A stretch of DNA of 64,000 bases from Halorussus vallis (GCF_024138165.1 NZ_CP100000.1:3891870-3955869); one strand, 5' to 3'. Positions 1-8,218 are shown, numbered from the stretch's first letter. Notes: a model not told the origin generated them from the letters alone. Translations and numbers: made by a program.

Positions 1-228
1 CCCGACGGTGAGCGAGGTGAGGCCCTCCGCCGGGTCCAGGGCTGGCCGATGGATCTCGACGCTGTTCGCGAGCACTGGCCGCGCATCGAGTCGTGGCTTC
101 GAGTCCTCCGAGCGGTGACCGCGGCGCCGGGAAGCCGTGAGGTCGAGACTCCGGAACCGGTGGTGTTCGGATCGTCGTCCGGCCAAGTGAGTCTCCAGCA
201 GTCGGTCGAGGGAGGTGCGTCGGCGTGA
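1..228 (+). CDS. repH: RepH-like replication protein, C-terminal end (cut by window edge)
   Basis: The window opens inside this gene; frame 1 is open from the first base to the TGA at 226-228. These 75 codons match the end of the full gene at 37834-39417 exactly, where domains and doubts about its start are described. The stop overlaps the GTG of the next gene as GTGA, so the two are probably translationally coupled. Confidence 0.8.
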   Translation, partial: PDGERGEALRRVQGWPMDLDAVREHWPRIESWLRVLRAVTAAPGSREVETPEPVVFGSSSGQVSLQQSVEGGASA

Positions 229-629
229 CTCTCGAGGGACGGGTCTGGCCGTCGACAGTAGTCAAGTCGGTGTGCTATGAGCTCGGCGCAGCAGACCGAG
301 AACACCCAACGGAACTCGCGGTTGCCCGAGAGTTCTGCAAGTCGGAGGAGGCGGACTTCGAGTCGTTGGAACCGAAGGACTGGCTGCTTGCGGTGTTCGC
401 GAGCGGCGGGGAGATCTGCCTTCGAATCGACGAGATCCCTGAGGTCGCGTACATCGGGTACGAGGACCAGACGCTGACCGCGTCGGTCTACAACAACGTG
501 TTCCTCCGGCGGAGGACGACAACGCTGGACAGCGAGGAGGCAAAGGAGTTGATTGAGCGGTTCACGCCACAACTCACCCTTCGGCGGAGCACTCCCTTCG
601 GTGATGGTGAAGGTGGTGAGTCGGCGTGA
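225..629 (+). CDS. hypothetical protein downstream of RepH (134 aa)
   Basis: I do not recognise a family. The GTG start at 225 overlaps the RepH stop (GTGA), which fixes the start and suggests translational coupling. The product is acidic, with two Cys (residues 17 and 38) too far apart for a zinc knuckle, and alternates strands and helices, so it is probably a small soluble globular protein. Its stop overlaps the next start in the same GTGA fashion. A role in replication or copy control is inferred only from its place in the RepH operon. Confidence 0.75.
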   Translation: MTLEGRVWPSTVVKSVCYELGAADREHPTELAVAREFCKSEEADFESLEPKDWLLAVFASGGEICLRIDEIPEVAYIGYEDQTLTASVYNNVFLRRRTTTLDSEEAKELIERFTPQLTLRRSTPFGDGEGGESA

Positions 630-1108
630 GGCCGGATTCGAACGCGCAGGCGTTCCGAAAGCTGAAGGACGATATCGGGGAGAACCCGGCTCAGTTCCTC
701 GACCGGCCACTCCGCAGTGATGGCGAGCTCCCGCTGATGATTCGGGACCGTATCAAGGGCATCGACCGGTTGGCGGTCCTCCACGCCTACCGCGCGGTCG
801 AACGGAAACTCCAGCGGGGGAAGGATATCCAGAACCTGCCGGACTCCGTCGACCCCGACGCGCTCGACTTCTACGAGCACGACATCGAACCGGGACGCCA
901 GCGAGTGTTGGACGCGCTCGACGCTCGCCAGCAGTACCTCGAAGAGCACGGCGAGCGCAACCTCCCCGACTGGACTGCGGAGGAGCGCCGGGAGCGCGCT
1001 GTCAAGTTGTACGAGGGGTCGGGGAAGAACGAGCGGAGTACTGAGGAGGAGTCGTTGTCGGCGTCGCAGAAGCTGGCGCGGATGCGGTCGGAGCGAGGTG
1101 AAGCCTGA
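626..1108 (+). CDS. hypothetical charged helical protein, last gene of the replication operon (160 aa)
   Basis: GTG start at 626 overlaps the preceding stop. The protein is almost wholly alpha-helical and highly charged, with an Arg/Glu-rich C-terminal third and no Cys or membrane segment. No family recognised. It ends the RepH operon: the next 220 bases are AT-richer, lose haloarchaeal codon bias and carry a promoter. A DNA-binding or partner-protein role in replication is possible, but nothing in the sequence proves it. Confidence 0.75.
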   Translation: MRPDSNAQAFRKLKDDIGENPAQFLDRPLRSDGELPLMIRDRIKGIDRLAVLHAYRAVERKLQRGKDIQNLPDSVDPDALDFYEHDIEPGRQRVLDALDARQQYLEEHGERNLPDWTAEERRERAVKLYEGSGKNERSTEEESLSASQKLARMRSERGEA

Positions 1109-1173
1109 CCATGGCGTTTCGCCCAGTGAAAGCTATTCGTGGTAATCTGGCTGACAACGTAAGCAAATTATCG

Positions 1174-1186
1174 AGAAAACTTATAA
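1174..1186 (+). promoter_or_regulatory. probable late promoter (BRE plus TATA box)
   Basis: The only AT-rich block in this 220-base gap reads GAGAAAACTTATAATG. It has a purine-rich BRE-like part (1174-1179) followed by TTATAA (1181-1186). Archaeal start sites lie about 25 bp past the TATA centre, so transcription would begin near 1208-1212, leaving a leader of about 120 nt. No equally good promoter is visible on the plus strand before 23969, so this probably drives the packaging and morphogenesis region. Confidence 0.6.
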
Positions 1187-1246
1187 TGTTACGACCGCCA
1201 CGAGTTATCTGTACCAGCCACCTACCACAACACCGAGACAAAGCCA

Positions 1247-1288
1247 CCCTCGCGGGACGCCCCACAACGGGGCGGATGACCCCGAGGG
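1247..1288 (+). promoter_or_regulatory. nested hairpins in the late-operon 5' leader
   Basis: An inner perfect stem, CGCCCC (1258-1263) with GGGGCG (1269-1274) around a 5-nt loop, sits inside an outer stem of CCCTCGCGGG (1247-1256) with CCCCGAGGG (1280-1288), which needs one bulged base. The structure would lie in the untranslated leader between the predicted start site (about 1210) and the ATG at 1329. It could be an attenuator, a protein-binding site or a stability element; which one is unknown. Confidence 0.5.
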
Positions 1289-1328
1289 AGACAGCCTGCG
1301 GTTTCTCCTCCTTCGACGGTGACATACG

Positions 1329-1862
1329 ATGAAGGGCCAGGATGCAATCTGTCCGGAGAGCGGCGCCCGTCTCTCGGAAGACCGACATCCGGACGAGCGC
1401 CGTCGCCCCTATCGAGCACCCGAGGACGAGAGTGGACTGCTCACGACCGGCGAACACTGCTCGTCGAGAGGCGCGCTCATCACGTTCTTCCGACGCACCC
1501 ACCGCGGCATGCACGACGGCGACCTCGACCGCAACCTGCTCCGGCGAGCCGCGCTCCACCTCTACCAGCTCAAGCGAGCAAGCGACGCTCGCGACGAATG
1601 GATTTGGTACGCGCTCTGCGAGCGCCTCCACCGCGACGGCTACGACGTCGCCTGGATGCGCGCCGTGGTCGACCCCGTCTGCCCGCACTGCGGGAGTGAG
1701 CTCACCGCCGAACTCGCCCCACGCGATGAGGTTCTCCCGAAGTGCGGCGCCAGCTGCAGAGGAGACCAATTCCTCGCGGGCGATATCGCCAACGCCATCC
1801 GCAGGACGTTCAACCAGGCGTTCGACAAGCACGTCGAACGCGGCCACCTCAAGATCGCGTAA
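1329..1862 (+). CDS. zinc-ribbon hypothetical protein, first gene of the late operon (177 aa)
   Basis: The C-terminal half has a CxxC pair (CPHCGSE) and, about 22 residues on, CGASC, consistent with one zinc ribbon. The middle is helical and Arg-rich. The N-terminal 45 residues are low in structure, so the true start could be further in than the ATG at 1329, which has no obvious Shine-Dalgarno sequence but follows the structured leader directly. As first gene after the probable late promoter it might regulate the late region; that is inference from position only. Confidence 0.7.
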   Translation: MKGQDAICPESGARLSEDRHPDERRRPYRAPEDESGLLTTGEHCSSRGALITFFRRTHRGMHDGDLDRNLLRRAALHLYQLKRASDARDEWIWYALCERLHRDGYDVAWMRAVVDPVCPHCGSELTAELAPRDEVLPKCGASCRGDQFLAGDIANAIRRTFNQAFDKHVERGHLKIA

Positions 1863-1873
1863 CCTTCTCAGCG

Positions 1874-2248
1874 ATGTCCACCGACACGCCCACCCCCGAG
1901 GTTCCACGAGAGCCGAGTGCGTTCCACCCGTCAATCCACTTCGGCCAGCAGACGACGGACGCCGGCACCGACCGGAAGCGCCACCTCGACGGCGAGATCA
2001 TCGACGGCTGCATCGAACGCGGTGACCGTCGAAAGCGAACCGACAGCATCTACTGGCTACGAGAGACGTTCGACGCCGTCACCTATCGACTCGTCGTCAA
2101 CATCGACGACAACGAGGTGATTACGGGCTACCCCATCGGCATCGACCCGAACGCTGCTAAACAACTTGGAAGCCGTTGGACGGACGACCAAGTCGAGGAT
2201 ATTCTCCACTTCATTCGGACCGACCCACGGACTGAAACAGACCAGTAG
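1874..2248 (+). CDS. small protein resembling DUF4258 (124 aa)
   Basis: I chose the ATG at 1874 because the reading frame upstream of it lies inside the previous gene and has no codon bias. After about 30 disordered residues the chain runs through a basic RKRH segment, a helix, a short strand pair and a closing strand VITGYPIGI. That order recalls the DUF4258 fold (related to RelE/BrnT-like toxins), though the catalytic residues of that group cannot be identified with certainty. No antitoxin-like partner lies next to it. Confidence 0.65.
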   Translation: MSTDTPTPEVPREPSAFHPSIHFGQQTTDAGTDRKRHLDGEIIDGCIERGDRRKRTDSIYWLRETFDAVTYRLVVNIDDNEVITGYPIGIDPNAAKQLGSRWTDDQVEDILHFIRTDPRTETDQ

Positions 2249-2351
2249 TCCCGATGATGCGCGCGGCCAGTCTGTCATCCACCCCTATCCAACTCAGTTC
2301 GTCCTCGCGACGCCGTGTGCTGAGGGACTCTTTCGATACACGAACCCAGTC

Positions 2352-2483
2352 ATGCAACGCCAGCCACCGATCGAACTCGCGCTCGGAGCACCACTCCAAG
2401 TCCGCGAGGAAGGCGACGTCACTGTCGTCGGCATCCGCGACTCGACCGGGTGCTGGTGTGAACTGAAACGGATTCACGAGTAG
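2352..2483 (+). CDS. small hypothetical protein (43 aa)
   Basis: A 43-codon frame with haloarchaeal codon bias. It contains a compact beta-rich stretch (LQVREEGDVTVVGIRDSTG) ending in CWCELKRIHE. The same frame is open further upstream (from 2166) but loses codon bias there and overlaps the previous gene. The product is too short to assign. It sits between the DUF4258-like gene and the two-TM protein. Confidence 0.5.
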   Translation: MQRQPPIELALGAPLQVREEGDVTVVGIRDSTGCWCELKRIHE

Positions 2484-2503
2484 ACCCCAGCATCGAACCC
2501 ATC

Positions 2504-2839
2504 ATGAGTACGAAACAACCCGTCTGGTTCTGCCCGACGGAAGTCATCGACCACAACTGCGAAATCGCCAGACACATGGACATCCGCGCATGGAAAGCCC
2601 TTAAAGCAGCGTTCATCTCCACCCTTATCCTCGGCCTCGCCGGCTACGCGATCCACCGAGGAGCCGACCCGACCAGCATCGCACTCGCCGCGCTCGCGAT
2701 TACCGCGCTGCTCAACGGCGTTGAACTCCGAGAACTGGCCGCTGTCAAGGGCATCCAGGTCGTCCGCGAAGGCGACCCGGCCAACAAGACCGAGACCGAC
2801 GAGAAGACGGACACCCAGCGATCGGAGTCGAAGCGATGA
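2504..2839 (+). CDS. two-TM membrane protein, holin candidate (111 aa)
   Basis: Two hydrophobic segments, about residues 36-52 and 57-75, are separated by a short charged turn and followed by a hydrophilic tail rich in Lys, Glu and Asp. This size and hairpin topology fits small phage holins and other viral membrane proteins. Its place before the packaging genes, with no endolysin nearby, leaves the lysis role unproven. The stop overlaps the next start as ATGA (2836-2839). Confidence 0.7.
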   Translation: MSTKQPVWFCPTEVIDHNCEIARHMDIRAWKALKAAFISTLILGLAGYAIHRGADPTSIALAALAITALLNGVELRELAAVKGIQVVREGDPANKTETDEKTDTQRSESKR

Positions 2840-3384
2840 ACGTCGACCACGTCCTCACCCTCGCCAACTCCCCGCTCGCCCAAGCGGTCGCGGCGCTGCT
2901 CGTCGGACTCCTCGGCACCGTCCACCGCTACCGACAGACCGGTAAAGTTCCGCTCGCCGGCGTTCCGTGGCGAGCCCTCCGCCGAGTGATCTACGCCGGT
3001 CGCCGGCGTTGGTTCACCGTCGAGCGTCCGACGGTCGACGCAGCGCTCCGCCTCGTCGACAGGCCCGTCGAGGACGTCCGCGCGACGCTCGCCGAGCAGT
3101 CCTACAACCCCGGTTGGTTGCTCTCTTACCACTACTACGGCGAGGACCTCAACGCCAGACGGTACTTCTACGACCCGACGCGGCCACACCCGCACCGTCA
3201 GCTCCACATCCGGGGCTTCAAAACCGGCGAGGGCGTCGAGCTCGTCGCCCACGAAGAGCCGGCGCCGGAGCATCACCCGCGAGCGCACCTGAAGGAGGTC
3301 GACATGCACGACGCGACCACGTGGGTCCACGAGAACTGGGATTCGAAGAACCTCGACCCCCGCGGCTTCGAACGACACACCTGA
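2836..3384 (+). CDS. membrane-associated hypothetical protein (182 aa)
   Basis: Coupled to the two-TM gene by ATGA. One hydrophobic segment near residues 13-28 (AQAVAALLVGLLGTV) is followed by a basic stretch and then a soluble domain rich in His, Tyr and Trp, so a cytoplasmic or peripheral domain anchored at its N terminus is likely. No enzyme motif seen. The pairing with the upstream membrane protein suggests they work together at the cell membrane, for example in lysis or envelope change. Confidence 0.7.
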   Translation: MNVDHVLTLANSPLAQAVAALLVGLLGTVHRYRQTGKVPLAGVPWRALRRVIYAGRRRWFTVERPTVDAALRLVDRPVEDVRATLAEQSYNPGWLLSYHYYGEDLNARRYFYDPTRPHPHRQLHIRGFKTGEGVELVAHEEPAPEHHPRAHLKEVDMHDATTWVHENWDSKNLDPRGFERHT

Positions 3385-3387
3385 CCG

Positions 3388-3582
3388 ATGACGTACATCT
3401 ACGAGTGCGACGGCTTCTGCGACGAAGGACCCCAGGACCGGCCAGCGCTCACCGCGGAGTTCAGCGAGCAGTGGTTCAAAACAACCACGTACGGCGACCA
3501 CCTCAAAGAGCACGGGTACGAGCCCGGAGACCTCGTCACCCTCTGTGGCGAATGCACCCGCCAACTCCTCCTCGACTTCTGA
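3388..3582 (+). CDS. small zinc-finger-like protein (64 aa)
   Basis: Four Cys are arranged as two pairs, CDGFC near the N terminus and CGEC near the C terminus, spaced as expected for one zinc ribbon. Its TGA overlaps the ATG of the HNH gene (TGATG at 3580-3584), so the two are probably co-translated. Confidence 0.7.
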   Translation: MTYIYECDGFCDEGPQDRPALTAEFSEQWFKTTTYGDHLKEHGYEPGDLVTLCGECTRQLLLDF

Positions 3583-3857
3583 TGACCTCCGACCCTGAGT
3601 TCCGCGACCGCCACCGCCGTCGACTCCACGCCGATCGCGCTGGCGAACAGTGCCCTCGCTGCGGACGCTCGCTCGACACCGCCGACCGCGTCGACGACCA
3701 CCACCACGACGGCGACCCCACGAACGGCCACCCGAGCAACCTCCGGAAGCGCTGCAAGAACTGCCACCTCGGCGGCGAGCACGACCGCGACGTCGAGACG
3801 AAACAACCCCGCGGTCCACGCTCGGGCCCACGACGTCCCCGCACGTCGCCGCGGTGA
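3582..3857 (+). CDS. HNH endonuclease (91 aa)
   Basis: A compact HNH nuclease: CPRC at residues 24-27, the catalytic DHHH block at 39-42, Asn at 53, and the second zinc pair CKNCH at 58-62. Length and motif spacing fit the short HNH proteins encoded beside terminases. In phages such as HK97 the HNH protein stimulates large-terminase cleavage during DNA packaging, and the same job is likely here because terminase follows directly. The C-terminal 20 residues are Arg/Pro-rich. The start at 3582 overlaps the previous stop. Confidence 0.85.
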   Translation: MTSDPEFRDRHRRRLHADRAGEQCPRCGRSLDTADRVDDHHHDGDPTNGHPSNLRKRCKNCHLGGEHDRDVETKQPRGPRSGPRRPRTSPR

Positions 3858-3900
3858 CCCCATGGACCCCCACCAACTGACGGATACCCCATGGACCCCC
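3857..3900. repeat. 15-bp direct repeat before terminase (pac/cos candidate)
   Basis: ACCCCATGGACCCCC occurs twice, at 3857-3871 and 3886-3900, 29 bp start to start, just before the small terminase gene. Each copy carries the palindrome CCATGG. Small terminase subunits of many phages bind repeated sites in or near their own gene to start packaging, so this pair is a candidate recognition site. A 19-codon frame (3862-3921) runs through it but is probably not a gene. Confidence 0.5.
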
Positions 3901-3913
3901 TCGGAGGACTCAA

Positions 3914-4399
3914 ATGACTGACCGAAACTACGGCGAGCACGGGCGCTGCGAAGCGACCGCGAAGTCCACCGGCGAGCGCTGCAAGAAGTCAGCGATCGGC
4001 CCGCACGGGAAGTGCGACTCCCACGGCGGGAAGTCGAAGAAAGGCGCCGACCACCCGAACTACAAGCACGGTGCGTTCAGCAAGTACTTCCGGTCGGACC
4101 TCAGCGAGCGCGAAGAGGACGCGCTCGCCGACATGCTCGACGCAGTCGACGACCCCGAGCAGATCAAGGACGTCCTCGCAGAGGTCGCGTTCGAGCACCT
4201 CGTGAAGGGCAAACGCTCGGGCGACCCGCGGTTCACGCGAGAGGCCCGCCAGCTGCTCGCAGAGTTCAACATCGTCGACAACACCGACCAGCTCGAAGTC
4301 GACGCGAACGTCGACGCCGACCACTCGCTCGACGAGGGCACGAAGGACATCATGCGGGAGGTCCTCCGACGCCGTCGTGAGGATGGTGATTCTGAATGA
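3914..4399 (+). CDS. terS: terminase small subunit (161 aa)
   Basis: The N terminus has a zinc-knuckle block, C12, C23, C34 and H37, ending in the HGG motif common to phage and haloviral small-terminase-like proteins. Basic residues and a helical middle follow, then an acidic tail. It lies between the HNH nuclease and the large terminase, and the stop overlaps the large-subunit start as ATGA. It should recognise viral DNA and load it on the ATPase. The assignment rests on the HGG motif and on position. Confidence 0.75.
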   Translation: MTDRNYGEHGRCEATAKSTGERCKKSAIGPHGKCDSHGGKSKKGADHPNYKHGAFSKYFRSDLSEREEDALADMLDAVDDPEQIKDVLAEVAFEHLVKGKRSGDPRFTREARQLLAEFNIVDNTDQLEVDANVDADHSLDEGTKDIMREVLRRRREDGDSE

Positions 4400-6009
4400 G
4401 CATCGACCCGAACAGTGCGCTCGCCGAGTTGGACCCGGACCAGCAGGCCGAGCAGATCTGGCGTGACCTCGAAGAGCCCGAGCGGCGCCGGGAGGTTCTC
4501 AACCCGTTCGAGGATTGCCCGTGGGAGGAGTTCCTCAACGAGCTCACGTACGGGTACATGCAGGGCGAGCGCGACGACTGGATCCCGGTCGCCGACGTCC
4601 ACCTCGACTGGGTCGAGCGCTTCCGGTCGGACAAGGACGTCGGCCTCCTCGCCCACCGTGACAGCCTGAAGACTACGGCCACGCTCGGCATCGTCATCGC
4701 TCACCTGGAGTACATCGACGGGTTTCGCGCGCACTGGATTACGAACACCCAGGGCCAGGCGCACAAGAAGGCCGACACCGAGTTCTGGAAGCTGGTCGAG
4801 CGGAACTCCTGGCTGACGAACCTGAACAGCCAGCCGGTCCAGGACACCAAGGAGGTCAAGGAGTTCCAGAACGGCTCGGTGCTCCACGCCGGTTGGCTGT
4901 TCGGCGCTATCGAGGGCGACCGGTCGCACCTGCTGATTCTCGACGACCTGATCAAGGAGCACGGCGACGGTGAGACGGACAACGTCCTCACGTGGATCGA
5001 GGGCGTCACCGTCCCGATGGTCAAGGACTCGGGGAAGACCGCCATCATCGGCACCCGCAAGCGCCCGGACGACATCTACAGCCACATCGCCGACCGCGAG
5101 GCGTACGACTTCACCGAGTACCCAGCCATTCTCGACGTCTGGGACCAAGAGTTCGGGGACGACGACAACTGGGAGGAGCGCCGGCCACCCGAGGACCTCT
5201 ACACGGAGGTCGACAACCCGCTCTCCGAGGGCGGGGACACCGTCCGCGTCCTGTGGCCGGAGGCACGGGGGCCGCAGTACTTGGCGGACAAGTACGCCCA
5301 GATGAGCCCGCACCTGTTCTGGCGGGAGTTCTGCATGGTCATCATGGGCGCGAGCGGGAACCTCATCGAGAAAACCGACGTCGACCAGCTCGTCGACGAC
5401 GGCGGCTGCTCCATTCGGAACCAAGTCCCGCCTATCAAGATGACGCCCGGCGCCGGCGAGGCGACCGTCGTCGCACACGACCCCGCGCAGTCGTCGACCG
5501 GCGACAACGCGGCGTTCGTCGTGTTCCACGTCGGTCGCGACGGTCGACGTCGTCTCCTGGACGCGCACGCCGAGACGGGGATGAAGCCCAGCGCGATCCG
5601 GGCGAAGCTCCTCGACCTCGACGACCGGTACGACCCGGCGATGGTCGTCATCGAGTCGAACGGGATGCAGCAGTACGTCGCGAACGACGCCATCGAGTTC
5701 AGTGCGTCGCTGCGGTCGAAGGTCACGGGCATCCCAACTACGGGCAAGAAGCACTCGTGGGAGAACGGCATCCCGCGGCTCCGGACGCTCGTCGGGAACG
5801 GCGGCATCCAGTTCTACCGCGGCCACGGTCCGACGGAGGACTTCATCCAGGCCGCGCTCTCGCTCAAGCTCAAGGATGGGAAGCTCTCGGGCCACACGCC
5901 GGACCTGATTGCGGCGTGGTACATGGCCGAGCAGGGCATCCGCCGGTTGGAGGGCATGGGCGCGCTCGCCGGCGACGACGATGACACTTCAGGAATTTCA
6001 TACCTATGA
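4396..6009 (+). CDS. terL: terminase large subunit (537 aa)
   Basis: DNA-packaging motor. The ATPase half shows a deviant Walker A, HRDSLKTT (87-94), a Walker B LLILDD (179-184), and a GTRKRPDD segment (about 219-226) at the coupling-motif position. The RNase-H-like nuclease half has three acidic residues in the right order: D362 (AHDP), E420 (VVIESN) and D503 (TPDLIAAW). Length is normal for the family. The start is coupled to the small subunit and the stop to the portal by ATGA. The nuclease cuts concatemers while the ATPase pumps DNA through the portal. Confidence 0.92.
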   Translation: MSIDPNSALAELDPDQQAEQIWRDLEEPERRREVLNPFEDCPWEEFLNELTYGYMQGERDDWIPVADVHLDWVERFRSDKDVGLLAHRDSLKTTATLGIVIAHLEYIDGFRAHWITNTQGQAHKKADTEFWKLVERNSWLTNLNSQPVQDTKEVKEFQNGSVLHAGWLFGAIEGDRSHLLILDDLIKEHGDGETDNVLTWIEGVTVPMVKDSGKTAIIGTRKRPDDIYSHIADREAYDFTEYPAILDVWDQEFGDDDNWEERRPPEDLYTEVDNPLSEGGDTVRVLWPEARGPQYLADKYAQMSPHLFWREFCMVIMGASGNLIEKTDVDQLVDDGGCSIRNQVPPIKMTPGAGEATVVAHDPAQSSTGDNAAFVVFHVGRDGRRRLLDAHAETGMKPSAIRAKLLDLDDRYDPAMVVIESNGMQQYVANDAIEFSASLRSKVTGIPTTGKKHSWENGIPRLRTLVGNGGIQFYRGHGPTEDFIQAALSLKLKDGKLSGHTPDLIAAWYMAEQGIRRLEGMGALAGDDDDTSGISYL

Positions 6010-7913
6010 GTAAGAACGAATCCGACAGCGATGGCTCGAAGGTGTCGCTGAACGTCGAGGGTATCGGGTCAAACCAGACCGCTTCGAAGGCCGAGAACAG
6101 CACCCAGCTCGCCGAGCGCCGCATCCGTACGCTCGGCATCGGCATCAAGCCACCGTACAACCCCGACCGGCTCGCCGCGTTCCTCGAACTGAACGAGACG
6201 CACGCCACGTCGGTCCGCAAGAAGGCGCGCTACGAGGTCGGGTTCGGCTTCGACATCGTCCCGCACGAGGACGTCGACCCGGACGACGCGAGCGAGGACG
6301 AGCGCGAGACGGTCACCGACTTCTGGCGTAGCCGGGACTCCCGGTGGCTCACCGGCCCCCATCGGTCGGCGGAGCCGACGACGCCCGAGGAGGTGAAGGA
6401 ACTCGCCCGCCAGGACTACCACTCGATTGGCTGGGCGTGTCTGGAGATCCTGGCGAACGCGGAGGGAGAACCGGTCGGGCTCGCGCACGTCCCGGCGAAC
6501 ACTGTCCGGGTCCGGAAGCCCCGGGCCAGCGAGGACGACGAGCGAGCGATCGGCCATGACGCGCCGAACGACGACCTTCGAGCCCGCGGGTACGTCCAAG
6601 TCCGGAACGGCCGCCGGCGTTTCTTCGGCGTCGCCGGCGACCGGTACCGCGGCCAAGGGGACGACGACCGCGAGCCCATCTTCGTCGACAAAGAGAACGG
6701 CGACGTCGCGAAGGGGAGCGCGGAAGCGCTCGACAACGGGCCGGCGAACGAACTCATCTTCATCCGCAACCCGAGTCCCCTGGAGCAGGACTATGGCATC
6801 CCCGACTGGGTGTCCGCTATCCGGACGATCTCCGCGGACGAGGCGGCGAAGGACTACAACCGCGAGTTCTTCGACAACGACACCATTCCCCGCCTGGTCA
6901 TCAAGGTGACTGGCGGAGAGCTCTCCGAGGAGTCCAAGCGCGACCTCCGCCAGATGCTCTACGGCCTTCGCGAGGAGTCTCATCGAACGGTCGTTCTCGA
7001 GGTCGAGAAGTTCCAGTCCCACCTGGACGAGGACGTCGAGATAGAACTCGAACCGCTCGGCCAGGGTATCAGCGAGGAGATGGACTTCCGGCAGTTCCGC
7101 GAGAAGAACGAACACGAGATCGCGAAGGTTCACGAGGTCCCGCCCATCCTCATCGGTGTGACCGAGACGTCGAACCGGGCGAACTCGAAGGAGCAGGTCC
7201 ACGACTTCGCGACGAACATCATCGCGCCGGAGCAGCACAAGTTCGCCGAGCGGCTCTACCAGATCATCCACCAGAAGGCGTTCGGCGTCTCGGACTGGAC
7301 CATCGAGTACGAGCTCCGCGGCGCCGACCAGCCGAAGGAAGAGGCCGAGGTCGCTCGCCGGAAGATCCAGGCGGTTCGGGGGGCGATTCCGGTCAACCGG
7401 GCGCTGGAGATGGTCGGCGAGGACCCGCTCCCCGAGGACCATCCCGTCGACGGCCAGACGCTCGTCGCGGACGTCGGCAGCGACACCCAGCCAGTCGGTA
7501 GCGGGACACCGTCGGGAGGACCCGAGCAGGTGCGCGCCGCAGCGGCGCCGCCCGAGCACAACAAGATCGGCGAGCGCGACTGGGCCGACGTCAAGGCCGA
7601 CCTGGTCAGCAAGGACCCGATCGAGCAGACGAAGTTCAACAGCTCGAACCTCGACGAGGGCCTCTACGACTTCGGCGAGCAGGAGCTCTTCCTCTCGTTC
7701 AAGCGCGAGGAGGGACAGAACTCGCTGTACGCGTACGTGAACGTCCCGACGACGGAGTGGGCGGGCCTCGTGAACGCCTCCAGCCACGGGAGCTACCACT
7801 ACGACTCCATCCGACTGGAGTACCCCTACGTGGAGATCACGAACTTCCACGACCGACTGCCCGAGGGCCCGGCGCCGGACTCGGAGGACGTCCCGGACGA
7901 CATTCCTGCATAG
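6006..7913 (+). CDS. portal protein with C-terminal KTSC domain (635 aa)
   Basis: Residues 1-480 read as a phage portal: an N-terminal helical arm, the stem-type segment with MDFRQFREKNEHEIAKVHEVPP, and NRANSKEQ typical of the clip/stem region. The start overlaps the terminase stop (ATGA). After a Pro/Gly-rich linker (about 490-520), residues 542-611 form a KTSC domain: SSNL at its start, the central YAY (575-577), VP-T-WAGLVNA, SSHGSYHYDSIRLEY. KTSC is known from the C terminus of some lysyl-tRNA synthetases and from small stand-alone proteins. Its job on a portal is unknown. Confidence 0.9.
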   Translation: MSKNESDSDGSKVSLNVEGIGSNQTASKAENSTQLAERRIRTLGIGIKPPYNPDRLAAFLELNETHATSVRKKARYEVGFGFDIVPHEDVDPDDASEDERETVTDFWRSRDSRWLTGPHRSAEPTTPEEVKELARQDYHSIGWACLEILANAEGEPVGLAHVPANTVRVRKPRASEDDERAIGHDAPNDDLRARGYVQVRNGRRRFFGVAGDRYRGQGDDDREPIFVDKENGDVAKGSAEALDNGPANELIFIRNPSPLEQDYGIPDWVSAIRTISADEAAKDYNREFFDNDTIPRLVIKVTGGELSEESKRDLRQMLYGLREESHRTVVLEVEKFQSHLDEDVEIELEPLGQGISEEMDFRQFREKNEHEIAKVHEVPPILIGVTETSNRANSKEQVHDFATNIIAPEQHKFAERLYQIIHQKAFGVSDWTIEYELRGADQPKEEAEVARRKIQAVRGAIPVNRALEMVGEDPLPEDHPVDGQTLVADVGSDTQPVGSGTPSGGPEQVRAAAAPPEHNKIGERDWADVKADLVSKDPIEQTKFNSSNLDEGLYDFGEQELFLSFKREEGQNSLYAYVNVPTTEWAGLVNASSHGSYHYDSIRLEYPYVEITNFHDRLPEGPAPDSEDVPDDIPA

Positions 7914-7957
7914 GTTTCATCAATGTAAAGACCTCGACCGTCTGGTGCCGACACGGG

Positions 7958-8218
7958 TCACCACAGTTCACTATTCTGGAGCTGTTCCCAGAGCAAGTTG
8001 ATTGCTCGCAAGATCTGTTCAAAGGGTATCTCGGAGGATAAGAACTCCCAAATCAGGCGGATTACGATTTGTTGAACCAGATCCTCCAAGGATGGTAATA
8101 CATCTAAGAATCTGCTAAAGGCATCAGCAGCTTCACTCGGTGTTGATATTCCGTAATTCGACCCGTAGTTCTGCCCATAACCCATATGAAGTGTAGCTAT
8201 TCTGTAACCACTTAACAT
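7958..8218 (-). CDS. moron-like hypothetical protein, antisense in the late region (86 aa)
   Basis: The only stretch in the late region where plus-strand coding stops (7914-8301). It is clearly AT-richer than its flanks. The minus frame gives a coherent sequence with a Gly/Tyr-rich start and amphipathic helices ending IWEFLSSEIPF...LLWEQLQNSEL. I start it at the ATG at 8218; a TTG at 8227 is also possible. No good promoter or Shine-Dalgarno sequence is visible upstream. Base composition and orientation suggest recent gain as an accessory gene. Confidence 0.5.
   Translation of the reverse strand: MLSGYRIATLHMGYGQNYGSNYGISTPSEAADAFSRFLDVLPSLEDLVQQIVIRLIWEFLSSEIPFEQILRAINLLWEQLQNSELW

Noticed and set aside
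1111..1332. Plus-strand open frame of 73 codons before the late operon
   Set aside because: AT-rich third positions, no Shine-Dalgarno sequence, and it runs through the TATA box and leader hairpins; better read as promoter and leader.
2254..2466. Ser/Arg-rich plus-strand frame
   Set aside because: Low-complexity shadow; the neighbouring frame at 2352-2483 has the better codon bias.
4060..5895. Long minus-strand open frame opposite terminase (611 codons), and similar ones at 6069-7850, 8212-9699 and 26626-28452
   Set aside because: GC-rich DNA leaves antisense frames open. These have Arg/Val/Leu-rich, repetitive composition and lie opposite genes with clear motifs.
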